Of a stretch of DNA of 36,744 nucleotides, positions 21,562-31,667 are shown in pieces. This DNA is from Pelomyxa schiedti (lineage: Eukaryota; Evosea; Pelobiontida; Pelomyxidae), in NCBI GenBank assembly GCA_020536535.1, contig JAHLWZ010000278.1, positions 3,946 to 40,689 on the forward strand, given 5' to 3'. Below the pieces are notes generated by a model. That model ran no database searches. It was given only the letters and a program-made list of their open reading frames with translations, and was not told the DNA's origin. The position numbers and the translations under genes are program-made. Position 1 is the first letter of the stretch. Every line of letters begins with the position of its first letter.

Positions 21562-22854
21562 TCAAAACCCTGAGGAAATAGAGAAAGAGCTACGGGATAA
21601 CAGAAAGTTGAGGCGATGTTGAGGGGTGAGTGGCTGGCGCAGCAACCACTTGCCTGTGACTGCATCACACAGGTCAATGTGGCCTCCTTTTCCTTCTTCT
21701 CCTTTGTCTTCTGCCTTCTCATCCAATGATGGTGGTGCTTGCAGGAACGCCAGAAAACCAGATCCAACAATGGAGGCAGACCCAGGATTCCAGGTGAAGA
21801 TACGGCATGGCCTCTCTAGATCATCCGTTGAGTAGAGGTCCAGAACCCCGTTGGTGGTATCTGGATCAACAAAGTGGTGCAAATCCACTGCTTGAATGCC
21901 TGCAAGCATGGCTTTATACTTGTGCCGCTCTCTACTAATTAAGTGTTTTGCCATGTTGACTGTAAGCAGCTTGGGGTAGACAAGAAAACCTGAACGAACC
22001 ACTAGAATTTCCCCATGGCGCGGTGTCAGGAAGAGAGGGCCACTTAAATTGTAGTCGAGACCGCAGGCTTCAGGGTCAATTGAAAACTCTGACTCACAAA
22101 CAAGCCTGTGTGCAGCAAATGATTTCCTCAGATTGACACACCACAGCAAGCCACGGTAATCAGTGTCCCCAGTCTCAGCCAACAAGATAGCATTGTCGCC
22201 CTCTATTGCACAAACATCCAAAGCAGTCGCTGGCCAAAAGTTGAATTTAACACTGTGCACCTCCGGTAGTTCAGAAGAAGGCCAAAGAAGCAAATTGTGT
22301 ATGTCATGTACAACCGTCCACCCCCCACCACAAGCGAATTTGCTGTACTCCCATGCCGCCCCAGATAATTGACACAGAGCCAACCCACTCACCACATCCC
22401 GCACAGCACAATTCTCAGAATCCCCGCCGATGCCAGTTGCCACCACGTTCCTCATGCCCACAAACCCAAGCACATGCACAGTGCGCGGGAAGAACTCGCA
22501 GCTGAGCTTGACCACTCCAACTGTGTGAGACACCTCCGCGCCAACGTACACCATCATTGGGTTCTCTCCGGGATGCGGGGGAACCTCTTCTCCCCTTCCA
22601 GACAGGTGACTCTGCATGCACACAACGACCCTTCGGCACACCCGCATCACCCATCTCTTGCAAATCTCCTCACGCCACACAGATGGGCTCAGCCACCTGA
22701 CAGGACTTGCACTGGTGTGTTGTGACACCCGCGAAACGGAAGACGCGGACGTCCCGACGCCGATTGCAATGCACTGTTCACGCGCCCATGCAACGTATTG
22801 TGGGACAGGCAGTGTGTGTACAGCCGCAAGGTGCTTGCCTCTGACTTGAGCCAT
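21562..22854 (-). CDS. Lineage-specific paralogous family, member B
   Basis: Uninterrupted 430-codon frame, ATG at 22854-22852, no intron needed. AREQCIAIGVG near residue 30 aligns with ARDQFVALGAG of member C, and LSPSVWREEICKRWVMRV aligns with its LSPPLLSFIGREWVVLP segment. The order of short hydrophobic strands is similar to members A and C, and an LCDAVTGKWL element near the end matches their VIDA/VIDV endings. It has no signal peptide or membrane span, so a soluble cytosolic or nuclear protein is likely. The GC-rich 5' end carries one octamer (22797-22804) 50 nt after the ATG. It is divergent from member C, with 317 nt between the starts. Function unknown. Confidence 0.7.
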   Translation of the reverse strand: MAQVRGKHLAAVHTLPVPQYVAWAREQCIAIGVGTSASSVSRVSQHTSASPVRWLSPSVWREEICKRWVMRVCRRVVVCMQSHLSGRGEEVPPHPGENPMMVYVGAEVSHTVGVVKLSCEFFPRTVHVLGFVGMRNVVATGIGGDSENCAVRDVVSGLALCQLSGAAWEYSKFACGGGWTVVHDIHNLLLWPSSELPEVHSVKFNFWPATALDVCAIEGDNAILLAETGDTDYRGLLWCVNLRKSFAAHRLVCESEFSIDPEACGLDYNLSGPLFLTPRHGEILVVRSGFLVYPKLLTVNMAKHLISRERHKYKAMLAGIQAVDLHHFVDPDTTNGVLDLYSTDDLERPCRIFTWNPGSASIVGSGFLAFLQAPPSLDEKAEDKGEEGKGGHIDLCDAVTGKWLLRQPLTPQHRLNFLLSRSSFSISSGF

Positions 22855-23171
22855 TTTTTTTTTTGGACAAACAAAGAGTCATCAAAAAACTAGTAGTGTG
22901 GCGAGGTGACTTCACGACGCTGTAATTCTAAGTACGGTTCTAATGTCGTGGATGGCCAACTTGGCGCCCAATCATCACTTTTCCTTTTTTTCGCCCATCA
23001 CTCCTCACCCCGCTGTTTTCTTCTTCGTACTTCGCCGAAAAGCAGAAAAACACAATTATCGATCAATGTGAGTAGCGTTGTGAAGTAACTTCTAAGCCAG
23101 TAAAACCACCGCCCTGGGTTTAACCAAAAGAAAAAAACTTATTATTATAATCACCACCCACTGATCCAGCT
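22855..23171. promoter_or_regulatory. Divergent promoter region between family members B and C
   Basis: A 317-nt non-coding gap separates two divergently oriented ATGs. It contains A/T-rich tracts (poly-T directly upstream of member B, an AAAAAAACTTATTATTATAA stretch at about 23131-23150) but no clear TATA or initiator consensus. It should hold both promoters. Confidence 0.5.
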
Positions 23172-24294
23172 ATGCAGTTGGTACCAAACGGTTTGCCCGT
23201 CAACGTTCCCATCGCAGGCCACACTTACGCACGTGACCAGTTCGTCGCACTCGGCGCCGGCGTCATTGTGGGGCGGTGCGGCCGCTCCCGCCCGCCGGTG
23301 TCGGCCCTCTCGCCGCCGCTGCTGTCGTTCATCGGCCGCGAGTGGGTCGTGCTTCCCGCGAACCACGTCGTGCTTTCGCTCATACTGGAGAGGGAAGAAC
23401 AACTCGGGTACGTCAAGTTCAGTGTGTCGCCAACACTCGGCCTCATGCAGCAGCCCACCATTGCCGACGCCATTGCTCCAGAGTTCGCCTCCTGCTCGTT
23501 TATTGGGTGGTTTGGGCCAGCAGTGCGCACTAGAGAGCAGGCCATGTGCGCTGACAGGTTCGCCCTTTTGGCACTGCGGCCGTCTCTTTGCGTGATGGAC
23601 ACCAGGCGGCCTGTTGATTCCTTCCGGGTCATTGGCTCAATCTCATGGAATCGCGATTCAAAGTTCTATTTGGATGGGCCATGGGGTGTGGAACTTCTAC
23701 TCGATAGAGTGGAACGTAAGCAATGGTCGACTGACTGAGTGGATGCACTTGCCATGGCCCGTGGACAAGGCCGCACTTGATGGCAGTCATTCACTGGTTG
23801 TAGCGCAGCTGGGGGGCATGTTCATGTTAATTGACCTGGATGCCACTCTGTCACAGAAAGTGGTTGTTGGGAAAGTCTCCCGTGCCTCTCTTGAGGGTAA
23901 AGAGAAAATTGATCACCTTGTGCTTTGGAAGGGAATTGCCTATGCACTGCTCACAGACAACCCTGGGCTGTTGTGCCTTACAACTGGCCAAAGGTTGGCA
24001 TCACTTCCTGGCAGAGCACAGCCAATTGGTGGGCCTTACTTTGCAGTGCGGTGCCCTGCCACTTACACCATAGAAGTGTTCAGTGTGGAGGAACCAACAA
24101 AGTTGTGTTCCAGGCACAGGGAACAGTTCTGTACCGACGTGGTTTTTTCCCAGGAGTTGTTGGTAAGGGACCATGGTTCTTTCACCCAAAATGGGGCAAA
24201 CTACATCGAGGTCATTGATGCTCTGTCTGGATTTGTGGTGTTCAAAATGCCAAACAGAGAACCACTCATCTGCCTTCTAATACTCCAGAAATAA
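23172..24294 (+). CDS. Lineage-specific paralogous family, member C
   Basis: Modelled as 23172-23685 joined to 23708-24294; 1101 nt, 366 residues. The first frame runs to DGPWG and stops at a TGA near 23736, while the homologous continuation (EWNVSNGRLTEWMHLPW...) lies in another frame. A 22-nt GT-AG segment (23686-23707) restores phase; a one-base frameshift is the alternative. The N-terminal block ARDQFVALGAGVIVGRCG followed by LSPPLLSFIGREWV defines the family in this window, and FSVSPTLGL is a second candidate signature. The protein ends VIDALSGFVVFKMPN. There is no signal peptide or recognised domain. An ATTGTGGG octamer lies 93 nt after the ATG. Confidence 0.65.
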
Positions 24295-24418
24295 TGTTGG
24301 GACTCACACTAAAAAATTCGTTTTTGATGAATCAGTCGTGGGTGCCCTGGTCTAGAAAAAATTCATTATGGACTAGTCAATTCTTTTTTTCTAGGAAGGT
24401 GATAACAACAAGATTGGG

Positions 24419-26018
24419 TCAGGAACTGTGAGGAGGGTGAGTGCGGAGGTCATGGATGGCTTTGCCCAGTAGTGTGCCCCCTCGTTGGAGGTTGGCTGCT
24501 GGCTCAAAGCTGAATGCTAATCGCAGGCAGTTGCTTCCTTCTGCTTGGTAGTTGTGATTGTCGTGGGGTTGCTGCTGCTTGATGTGGTTGCTTACAAAGA
24601 ACCCGTCACCAATGATGAAGTCCACACCAAGTGTGTTGGCATGGGCTTTGAGTTGCTTGGCTGTGAAGGGAAGTCCTTGGCCGAGTGTCATCCAGCAGAA
24701 GAAACCACCCTGTGGGTTCGTGATGTGGATGTCGGCATTTGGGGGAAGTGAGGCTGTGATGGCACCGAGAAGTGCATCGCGTTTGGAGCGGTACAGTACG
24801 CGGAGCTCCTGCAACTGTTTGCGGGAATGTTAAGCCAAGTCAGATGGATTACTGAGGAGAATAAGGAATGGATACATGGGCATCAAGTTTCCCGGTGCTT
24901 AAATATGTTGCAATTGCACGGCTTACAAGCGGGTTTGCTCCTCCTCCACTCAGCGGGGATCCAGACTGGATAACTTTTGAGTTGTAAGTTATATAATGTC
25001 GAGCTTGAGTTTCCATACATTTGTCAATAATGTGAGTCGGGCCCAATATGTAACCAACCCTCAATCCAGGTGCCAGAATCTTGGAGAAAGTGCCTATCCG
25101 CAGCGTGTTTCTTCCCTGCATTATTACCACTTGATACGGTAATAGATGAAATTTCTACCAACCTCAGACAAAGCGAACAATGAAGGCGGAGGTGGATCTA
25201 TGCCAAAGTATATATCTCTGTAAGGATCATCCTCAACAACAATTGCGTTGGCTGAGGCCGCTTCTCGCAGCACTTCCCTTCTTCGCTCCAGTGTCATGGT
25301 GATGCCACTTGGATTCTAGTCAATAATACCTTAGTCTCCTTTCAAAATAAAAGCACTCTATTACTTGAAATGTTGGGACCGTGAAAATGATTGGCGTTTT
25401 CCCTTGCTGAGATATCTCTGAAATACGTGAGAGAGGGAGAAAAAAGGAGACATTATCGCACACTCGCTAGTGCCTCCCTGAGGGGAACAATCGCCATTCC
25501 ACATTCGTCCATGGGAACTGGCATAAGTTGGCACCTGTGGTCACACAGAACTCCCAAAGTGTCACGGTAAGTTGGAGCTTCCACAATTATAACACCAGTA
25601 TCAGCAGCCAGCAGCCTAGCAACAATCTCCGTGGCCCCAGTAGCCCCTGCAAATTCCAATTAATTGAAAAATGAGTAAAACAATAGTCCCCACACAAGAT
25701 ACTGGCTGGTTGTATTATTAGCAACAACAACAACACCAACACCAACATCCCATAATCCCGCCCACGCGGCGGGCGCGCACCGTAGGTGATCATGACCGAC
25801 TCTCTGGGCACCACGAGGCCCTCGGCCGCCGCGAGCCGAGCAACCACCGCGTCGATGAGCGCCGCGTCGCCCCGCTCGTCCGCGTACGACAGCGCCGCGC
25901 CAACTTGGTCGCTGCCGCCGACGGCCCCGATTGCCGCGAACAGATCCGCCGTCGGGACCGACGTGGGGTCCGCCAGCCCCAGCCCCAGGCTCACAACCCC
26001 ACCAACAACCCCCTGCAT
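24419..26018 (-). CDS. PLP-dependent class I/II aminotransferase (fold type I, Aro8/MocR-like)
   Basis: Exons in + coordinates: 24419-24814, 24876-25115, 25163-25315, 25365-25417, 25464-25646 and 25781-26018; 1263 nt, 420 residues. It shows the fold-type-I order: LGLGLADPTSVP, ALSYADERGDAALIDAV, VMITYGATGATEIVARLL, EAPTYRDTL, PTFQNPSGITM, VEDDPYRDIYFG, then the PLP-lysine motif GTFSKILAPGLRVGYI, SGGGANPLVSRAI, NPQGGFFCWM and CLRLAFSFE. The nearest subfamily is the 2-aminoadipate/valine-pyruvate type, which acts on amino and 2-oxo acids; exact substrates cannot be read off. The start is the ATG just before the conserved N-terminus. Upstream sequence to 26129 is open but AT-rich and looks untranslated or intronic. 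A CCCATAAT octamer lies in intron 1. Confidence 0.88.
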
Positions 26019-26327
26019 TCGTGTCTGTGCCCACGCACCACAAAAAATCAAAATATATTTGGAGGTAAGTGCCAAACAAGTGTCATCAGTGCCCTGCAGG
26101 TGGGACTTATAAACGCTCTCGACAAACAAAAGAAACAGACGCCAAAGACTCCTCTCAGTGACCGTGTCTTGCTCATTGCATTACTCTTCCTTCAGCGAAA
26201 AGAAGAGCAAGGCAAGGGGTTGGGCTCGGCCTTGCCTTTTCTCTTGTAGATTTTCAACAGCACGGGAGTCTGTTACAAAAAGAGGTTTTTTTTTCCCCAA
26301 AGAACCAACTAACACCACACTACAAGG

Positions 26328-29300
26328 TTATACACGGATGCAATCGTTGCGAGCAGGTGAGTTTGGCACGAACCCGTTGGCACACTGGCACCACGACCGG
26401 CATCCAAACCCCGTTGGCTCGCACTCCTCCCCAAAGTCAATCACTCCATTGCCACACCCATTCGCTGCGTTCATGGGAATGACATCAGCTAGATTGGAAG
26501 GACAAAGGGAATACACACGGATGCAGAGAATGGACCCTGTTGGCCTGAATCCTGGTCTGCAATTGCAAGAACTGTCACACCCAAATCCACTGTCACACTG
26601 CTCGGGAACTTCCAGCCGGAAATCGCCACAGTTGGCTGCTTCAATTGAGAATAATGAATACTGATGTGGAGATAGAGTTACCTCTGCAGTCACGCTGAGG
26701 AGGGAAAAACGGCTGAAATCCAGCACGAGAAGGATTTCCCGTTATACAATGGCAACTACTGTCACATCCGAATCCGCCGTCACATTCCTCACCCGGGTCA
26801 ACGCAGCAGTTACCGCAGGTTTCTGCAGAAAGGGATGTTACATAATGCATTATAACAATCGGAAACGCATACTCTCACAGCTGGTTTGTGGAGGGAAGGC
26901 CGGTTTGTATCCCGCCGAAGCATCACAAGTGCATGCGGAAGTGCACCCGAATCCTCCGTCGCACTCCTCCCCAAGGTCAATCCGATTGTTTCCGCACAAG
27001 CCTTAGCTTCCATTAGACAACGGCCTGAATGAATGAGAAGAACATACGGATGCAGTAACTCTGACGAGGAATTGCTGGGATATACCCTGGAAGACACCTG
27101 CATGAACCGCACCCAAATCCGCTGTCACATTCCTCATTTCCCGATACGATCCCATCTCCACAGAACTCAACTGTTATCAAGGTAAGAGTCTTTGCCCAAT
27201 TAAGCAAATACTAACTTGGTTGACAGTCAAGAGAAGCAGGAGAGGTTGGCCTATATCCCTGAGCACACTGACATCCAAAACATCCAAATCCACCATCACA
27301 CTCCTCCCCAGGCTCCAGAATGAAATTGCCACAGCAAGCTGATTAAAAACATTACATAGGCCACAATGTAAATGGGCAAATGCATACCAACTTGCTTGCA
27401 CAGAGGGATTGGAGGCGAGTAAGGAGCAAACCCTGGCCCGCACTTGCAATTTGGAAGACATCCAACAAAGCTATCGCACTCCTCACCAAAGTCAATAATC
27501 CCATTGCCACATTTGGCTGTTTAATTTTGGATGTTAAAAAGAAGAAAGCCTGTTAGATGTAATAGGAAAAAGTAAATGGGTACGTATGAGTCGACAATCT
27601 CGTGATGGAGGGAAGAACGGGGCAAATCCAGGAAGGCATTGACACCCAGAGCAACCAAATCCTCCTGCTTCACACTGTTCCCCAAAGTCAATGAAGTTAT
27701 TCCCACAGACTGTGGGAATTATCAGTGAGTAGTGGTGGAGACCCTGAGAACAACATACAGGTGCAACTGAGACTCGGGGGTGATGTTGGAATGGCCCCGG
27801 GGAAGCAGGTGCAAGCTGAGGTACACAACGATCCGGAGTCACATTCTTCGCCTCTGTTTAGAATACCGTTCTTGCAAACTGAATTCATGTGAGAATAGTA
27901 GAAGGTTTGGTGGAGTGGTACATACATGAACAGCTTGCAGAAGGCGGGAGAGTCGGAACGCTACCCGATATGCATGAGCATTCAGAACATAGGTTTCCAC
28001 CATCACATGCCTCCCCTGGGTCTACCCTACCGTTGCCACATAGAGATGGTGGGGGAACTGCAAAAAAACAGATCAATAAATGCTATACCAGAGGATACTT
28101 ACTGGGGAAACAGTCCGGCTTCCGAGGGAAAAACGGTTGGCACCCAGGAAGACAATAGCATGACGGATCACAAAATTTGCCACCAGGTTGGCAATCTCGA
28201 TCAGGTCGCTCACATTTAGACAATGGATATGGAGCAGGTGGGGGTGGTGCTGGGCAAAACATGATTGATCGTCATTCCAAAACCAATGACAAGTAAGTGA
28301 TGTACCTGGGGCTATAATAACTTGAGGTGGCAAAATACAAGGATTGAAATCCGCAAATCCATCGATCAGACACTACGGGGAAGGTGAGCTGTGATATAGC
28401 GGGAAGAGATATCAACAAACCTCAGTTCCAGGGGCGCATGGCCTGAAACCAACAAAGAACGGTGCCGCACATTCCAAGTATTGGGTTGCAACTCCTGCCA
28501 CGCACCGCAGGCCTGACCTCCCAGCACACCACATGTTCAGGTCTATTTTGCCGGCAGTCTCACAATTCTTAGAAGTAGGAACTGTAGGCTGAGAGTTTGA
28601 TAAGCATTTGCAGTCAGGACCACAGGAAGTGCCACCAACTTCACATTGTTCTGAACCTTCCAAGATGCCATTGCCGCATACTAGTGTTTATGGGAAGAGT
28701 TTGAGTTGTGGGTTATTGCTAAGAGTGTAACAAACCGTTGGGTATATCGAGTTTCTTGCAACTTTCAGTTCCCGTTGGAGCAAATCCGCTGTCACAAACG
28801 CAATTTGTGCATCCCGTACCTCCGTCGCACTCCTCTCCTTGTTCTACAATACCGTTTCCACATTGTGATGCTAGAAGTCTTCTTGATGCCATAAGAGAGC
28901 GGATAGCCAGGGGAGCTAAGGGAACAAGTGAGGTGAGTCCACATGGAGATGTTTGTGTGAAATTGATGGCGGAGCAGATTGTCCCCTCAGGGCACATTTG
29001 AAGTGCAATCTGTTTAGGGTGGAAGGTGATTTAGAAAAAAACCTGGAGGTAGCACAATAATACCGAAAACGGAGGGGCACAAGACAAGTAGTACTGTACT
29101 AAACCAGGAACACACTTCAAGCCCGACTGATTATGGCACTCAGACACCAAATTGTAATTCCTTCCTGATACGTGTGGTTTAGAGAAAAGAAAATCCTGAA
29201 GGACACGTACCTCTAATGCAATTCATACTCAACGGTAACGTTGGTACAGTTCCCAAAAAGCAGGTACATCTTGGCGAACAATTCTCTCCACCATCACACT

Positions 29301-31216
29301 CCTCTCCAGGTTCCACAATAGCATTGCCACATACTACAACAATGTTAGTAAATACTTCATATAAAAGGTAGCTACCAGATTGACTGACGGGCAGAGTGCA
29401 TGGTGAAGAAGCAGTGAAAGTTCCTATTGTGGTGCAAAAAGATGTGGCCGGACATTCAAAAAAGGTTGGTGGTACAGATGAGGAGTTGCTGCAACGGAGG
29501 TAGTACCGTGTGATATTCTCTATGCAGGCAAATGCCGTGGTATTTACCACCTTGCAAACAGCAAACAAGTTGGAAGAATTAACTGAGAATAAGGCGTTAG
29601 AAACGAAAAAAAGTGGAATCATGACTCTACCTCTTGTACAATGGATACTCTTTGGAATAGTAGGTACAAGTCCTTCCAGGCAGGTGCACTTGTTGGAACA
29701 TGTAGGGCTGGTAACCTCACATTCTTCAGATTCTTCGATTTGTCCATCTCCACATGTCGGTGGTTTCGCTGGTTGTGAAGACTTAGAGGAAATGTGAACT
29801 TGTCTAATTTCTATGTACCTGTGTTATCTGTACAGCTGTCACTCAGAGGGTCTGTTGCTACAGTGTCCATGGTACAACTACAAGATTTCGTGCAATTTGC
29901 ACCTCCTATCTCACATCTCTCCCCCGGTTCCACGAGGCCGTTGCCACACACTAAAATACACCTATTAGGAAGCAGAGAGGAAAAAGAGGTCTCCAACCTG
30001 ATGTATTTGAGATGGTGCAGGGATTGTATGACGTAGCATTTGGCACAATAGGGCCAATACTAGAATTGCAAATAGTTCCGACAACACATTCTTCAAATGA
30101 GAGGTATCCGTTGTGACACGCCAAAAATTCCTTTTCGACTCCTGGTATGCAAGTATACGACTCATTTGTGGTGTTACGACATGGAAGGAGTAGTGATATG
30201 TTGGAAAACTGAGGAGGCAAGCAATTAACACTCAGTGGCACTGTAGAACTGAAACCTGTCAAAGAATCTTTAAATGAAATATGTTGAGTGAATGGCCATA
30301 CCATCCAAGCAAGTGCAATTATCCCTACAGTTGACTCCATTTAGTTCACACTGTTCCCCAGGTTCCAGTACGCCATTCCCACACCCAGGGCCAACCCGGA
30401 TACAGTTTATGCTCACAGGAAGTGTTGCAAAGAAACCGGAATCACATGTACAATTGGGTAAACAATTTCGTCCTCCAATCTCACATTCCTCATTTCCTTC
30501 AATGAGTCCGTCTCCACACAGTACTCTTTCTTTTTCACGTTAGATTCGTTGGGTTTGAGAGAAGGGAGTTCTTACGAGTGCAATTAACACTGATGGGGGA
30601 AAGTGGGACTGTGTTGTTCACACAACGGCACTCGCTACTACAACCAAATCCACCAAGTTCACATTCCTCGCCTGCTTCGATAATCCTGTTCCCACATTCA
30701 GCTGAAAAGAGGTAAGGATACAACAGTAGACACAAAAGAAAAAGTAGAACCTGGCCTGGGTGGCGTAGAAGTGCAGTTTACACTGAGAGGTGAACTCGGG
30801 AAGCTACCACGGGCACATTGACATGAAGAAGTACAGTTTGTTCCATTGCTCTCGCACTGCTCGCCAGAGTCAATCCGTCCGTTTCCGCAAACTAATATCT
30901 CGTCATGATTCAAGACAACAACAAGATATCAATACACACGCGTGCAGTTAATGCTCAGAGGCCTCGTTGGCACAGAACCAATGATACAAGTGCAATTCCG
31001 AGTGCAGAAAGTACCTCCGCGTTCACATACTTCGCCCATTTCCAGTACACCATTTCCACACAGCCCGCATACTACAGAATAAAAGGTAAGGAAAAAAAAA
31101 AGGAAACAGAATAAAAGGTAAGGAAAAAAAAAAGGAAAAAAAACGCATTGGATACCAAGAGAAGGCAGTACACAGACGACTACGAATAACGAAGAAACTA
31201 CAACAACACGATGCAT
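26328..31216 (-). CDS. Secreted modular protein: 21 DUF4215-like Cys-rich repeats, 25 exons
   Basis: Exons in + coordinates: 26328-26464, 26519-26638, 26682-26822, 26873-27001, 27048-27170, 27216-27338, 27388-27516, 27584-27709, 27759-27878, 27926-28057, 28103-28249, 28306-28372, 28421-28680, 28736-29009, 29064-29164, 29211-29333, 29376-29582, 29631-29768, 29819-29950, 29998-30255, 30302-30523, 30576-30701, 30751-30891, 30940-31071 and 31156-31216; 3669 nt, 1222 residues. The first exon is a signal peptide. Each repeat follows CGNGxxExGEECdgGxxC..C.C..G..P....C, the Myxococcus-type Cys-rich repeat (DUF4215) pattern. The copy in 28103-28249 is degenerate. Four copies of a second Cys module (..C.PG...YL.C......CP.GTxC....PC) alternate in the N-terminal half. 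No membrane anchor is visible, so the protein is probably secreted or a cell-coat component. Confidence 0.82.
31074..31137. repeat. Perfect 32-bp tandem duplication inside intron 1 of the repeat-protein gene
   Basis: Two identical 32-bp units (31074-31105 and 31106-31137), each containing AATAAAAGGTAAGG then ten A. On the coding (-) strand each is a pyrimidine tract ending TTATTCTGT, so the duplicated piece is the polypyrimidine region just before the splice acceptor. Confidence 0.9.
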
Positions 31217-31667
31217 GGTACAACTAGATCTCAAAACAACAACAACAAATGACAAGCTGCACCCAAAAAACAGCAGCTAGCACCCTCTGTGTCATTGGGA
31301 AACAAATAATAAATTTTTTGTGTTGATGAGAACGGTTTTTTTTATGATGCCTTGGGAAACTTGGAACACACAGGTTCACCAAAAAGGAATAGAGCGAGGA
31401 GCCTTTCTTAGGCTTTCTTTTTTGCTGGTGCTGCACCCTTATGTGTAAAAAAATGAAAAGAAATGCACCCTTTATGTACCGTTGTGTTGGGGCAAGGGAA
31501 ATCATAGCAAAAAAAAGTAACATTTGTGCACAGAACAAGTTGTGAAAGCACAAATTGGGCAAATCATTTTGCAAAAGAGAAGGATCTTGGGTGGTTTCTA
31601 ATGAGCTGTAATTTTCTAAACTGTGTTTTTCTAAAAAAAAATGCCATAAAACCTATCAACATAGTGT
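31217..31667. other. Intergenic region, 451 nt
   Basis: It lies between the kinase-gene stop (31668) and the repeat-protein start (31216), both on the minus strand. It is A/T-rich with poly-T/poly-A tracts; only short shadow ORFs occur. It should contain the kinase 3' end signals and the repeat-gene promoter, but no specific element is recognised. Confidence 0.5.
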
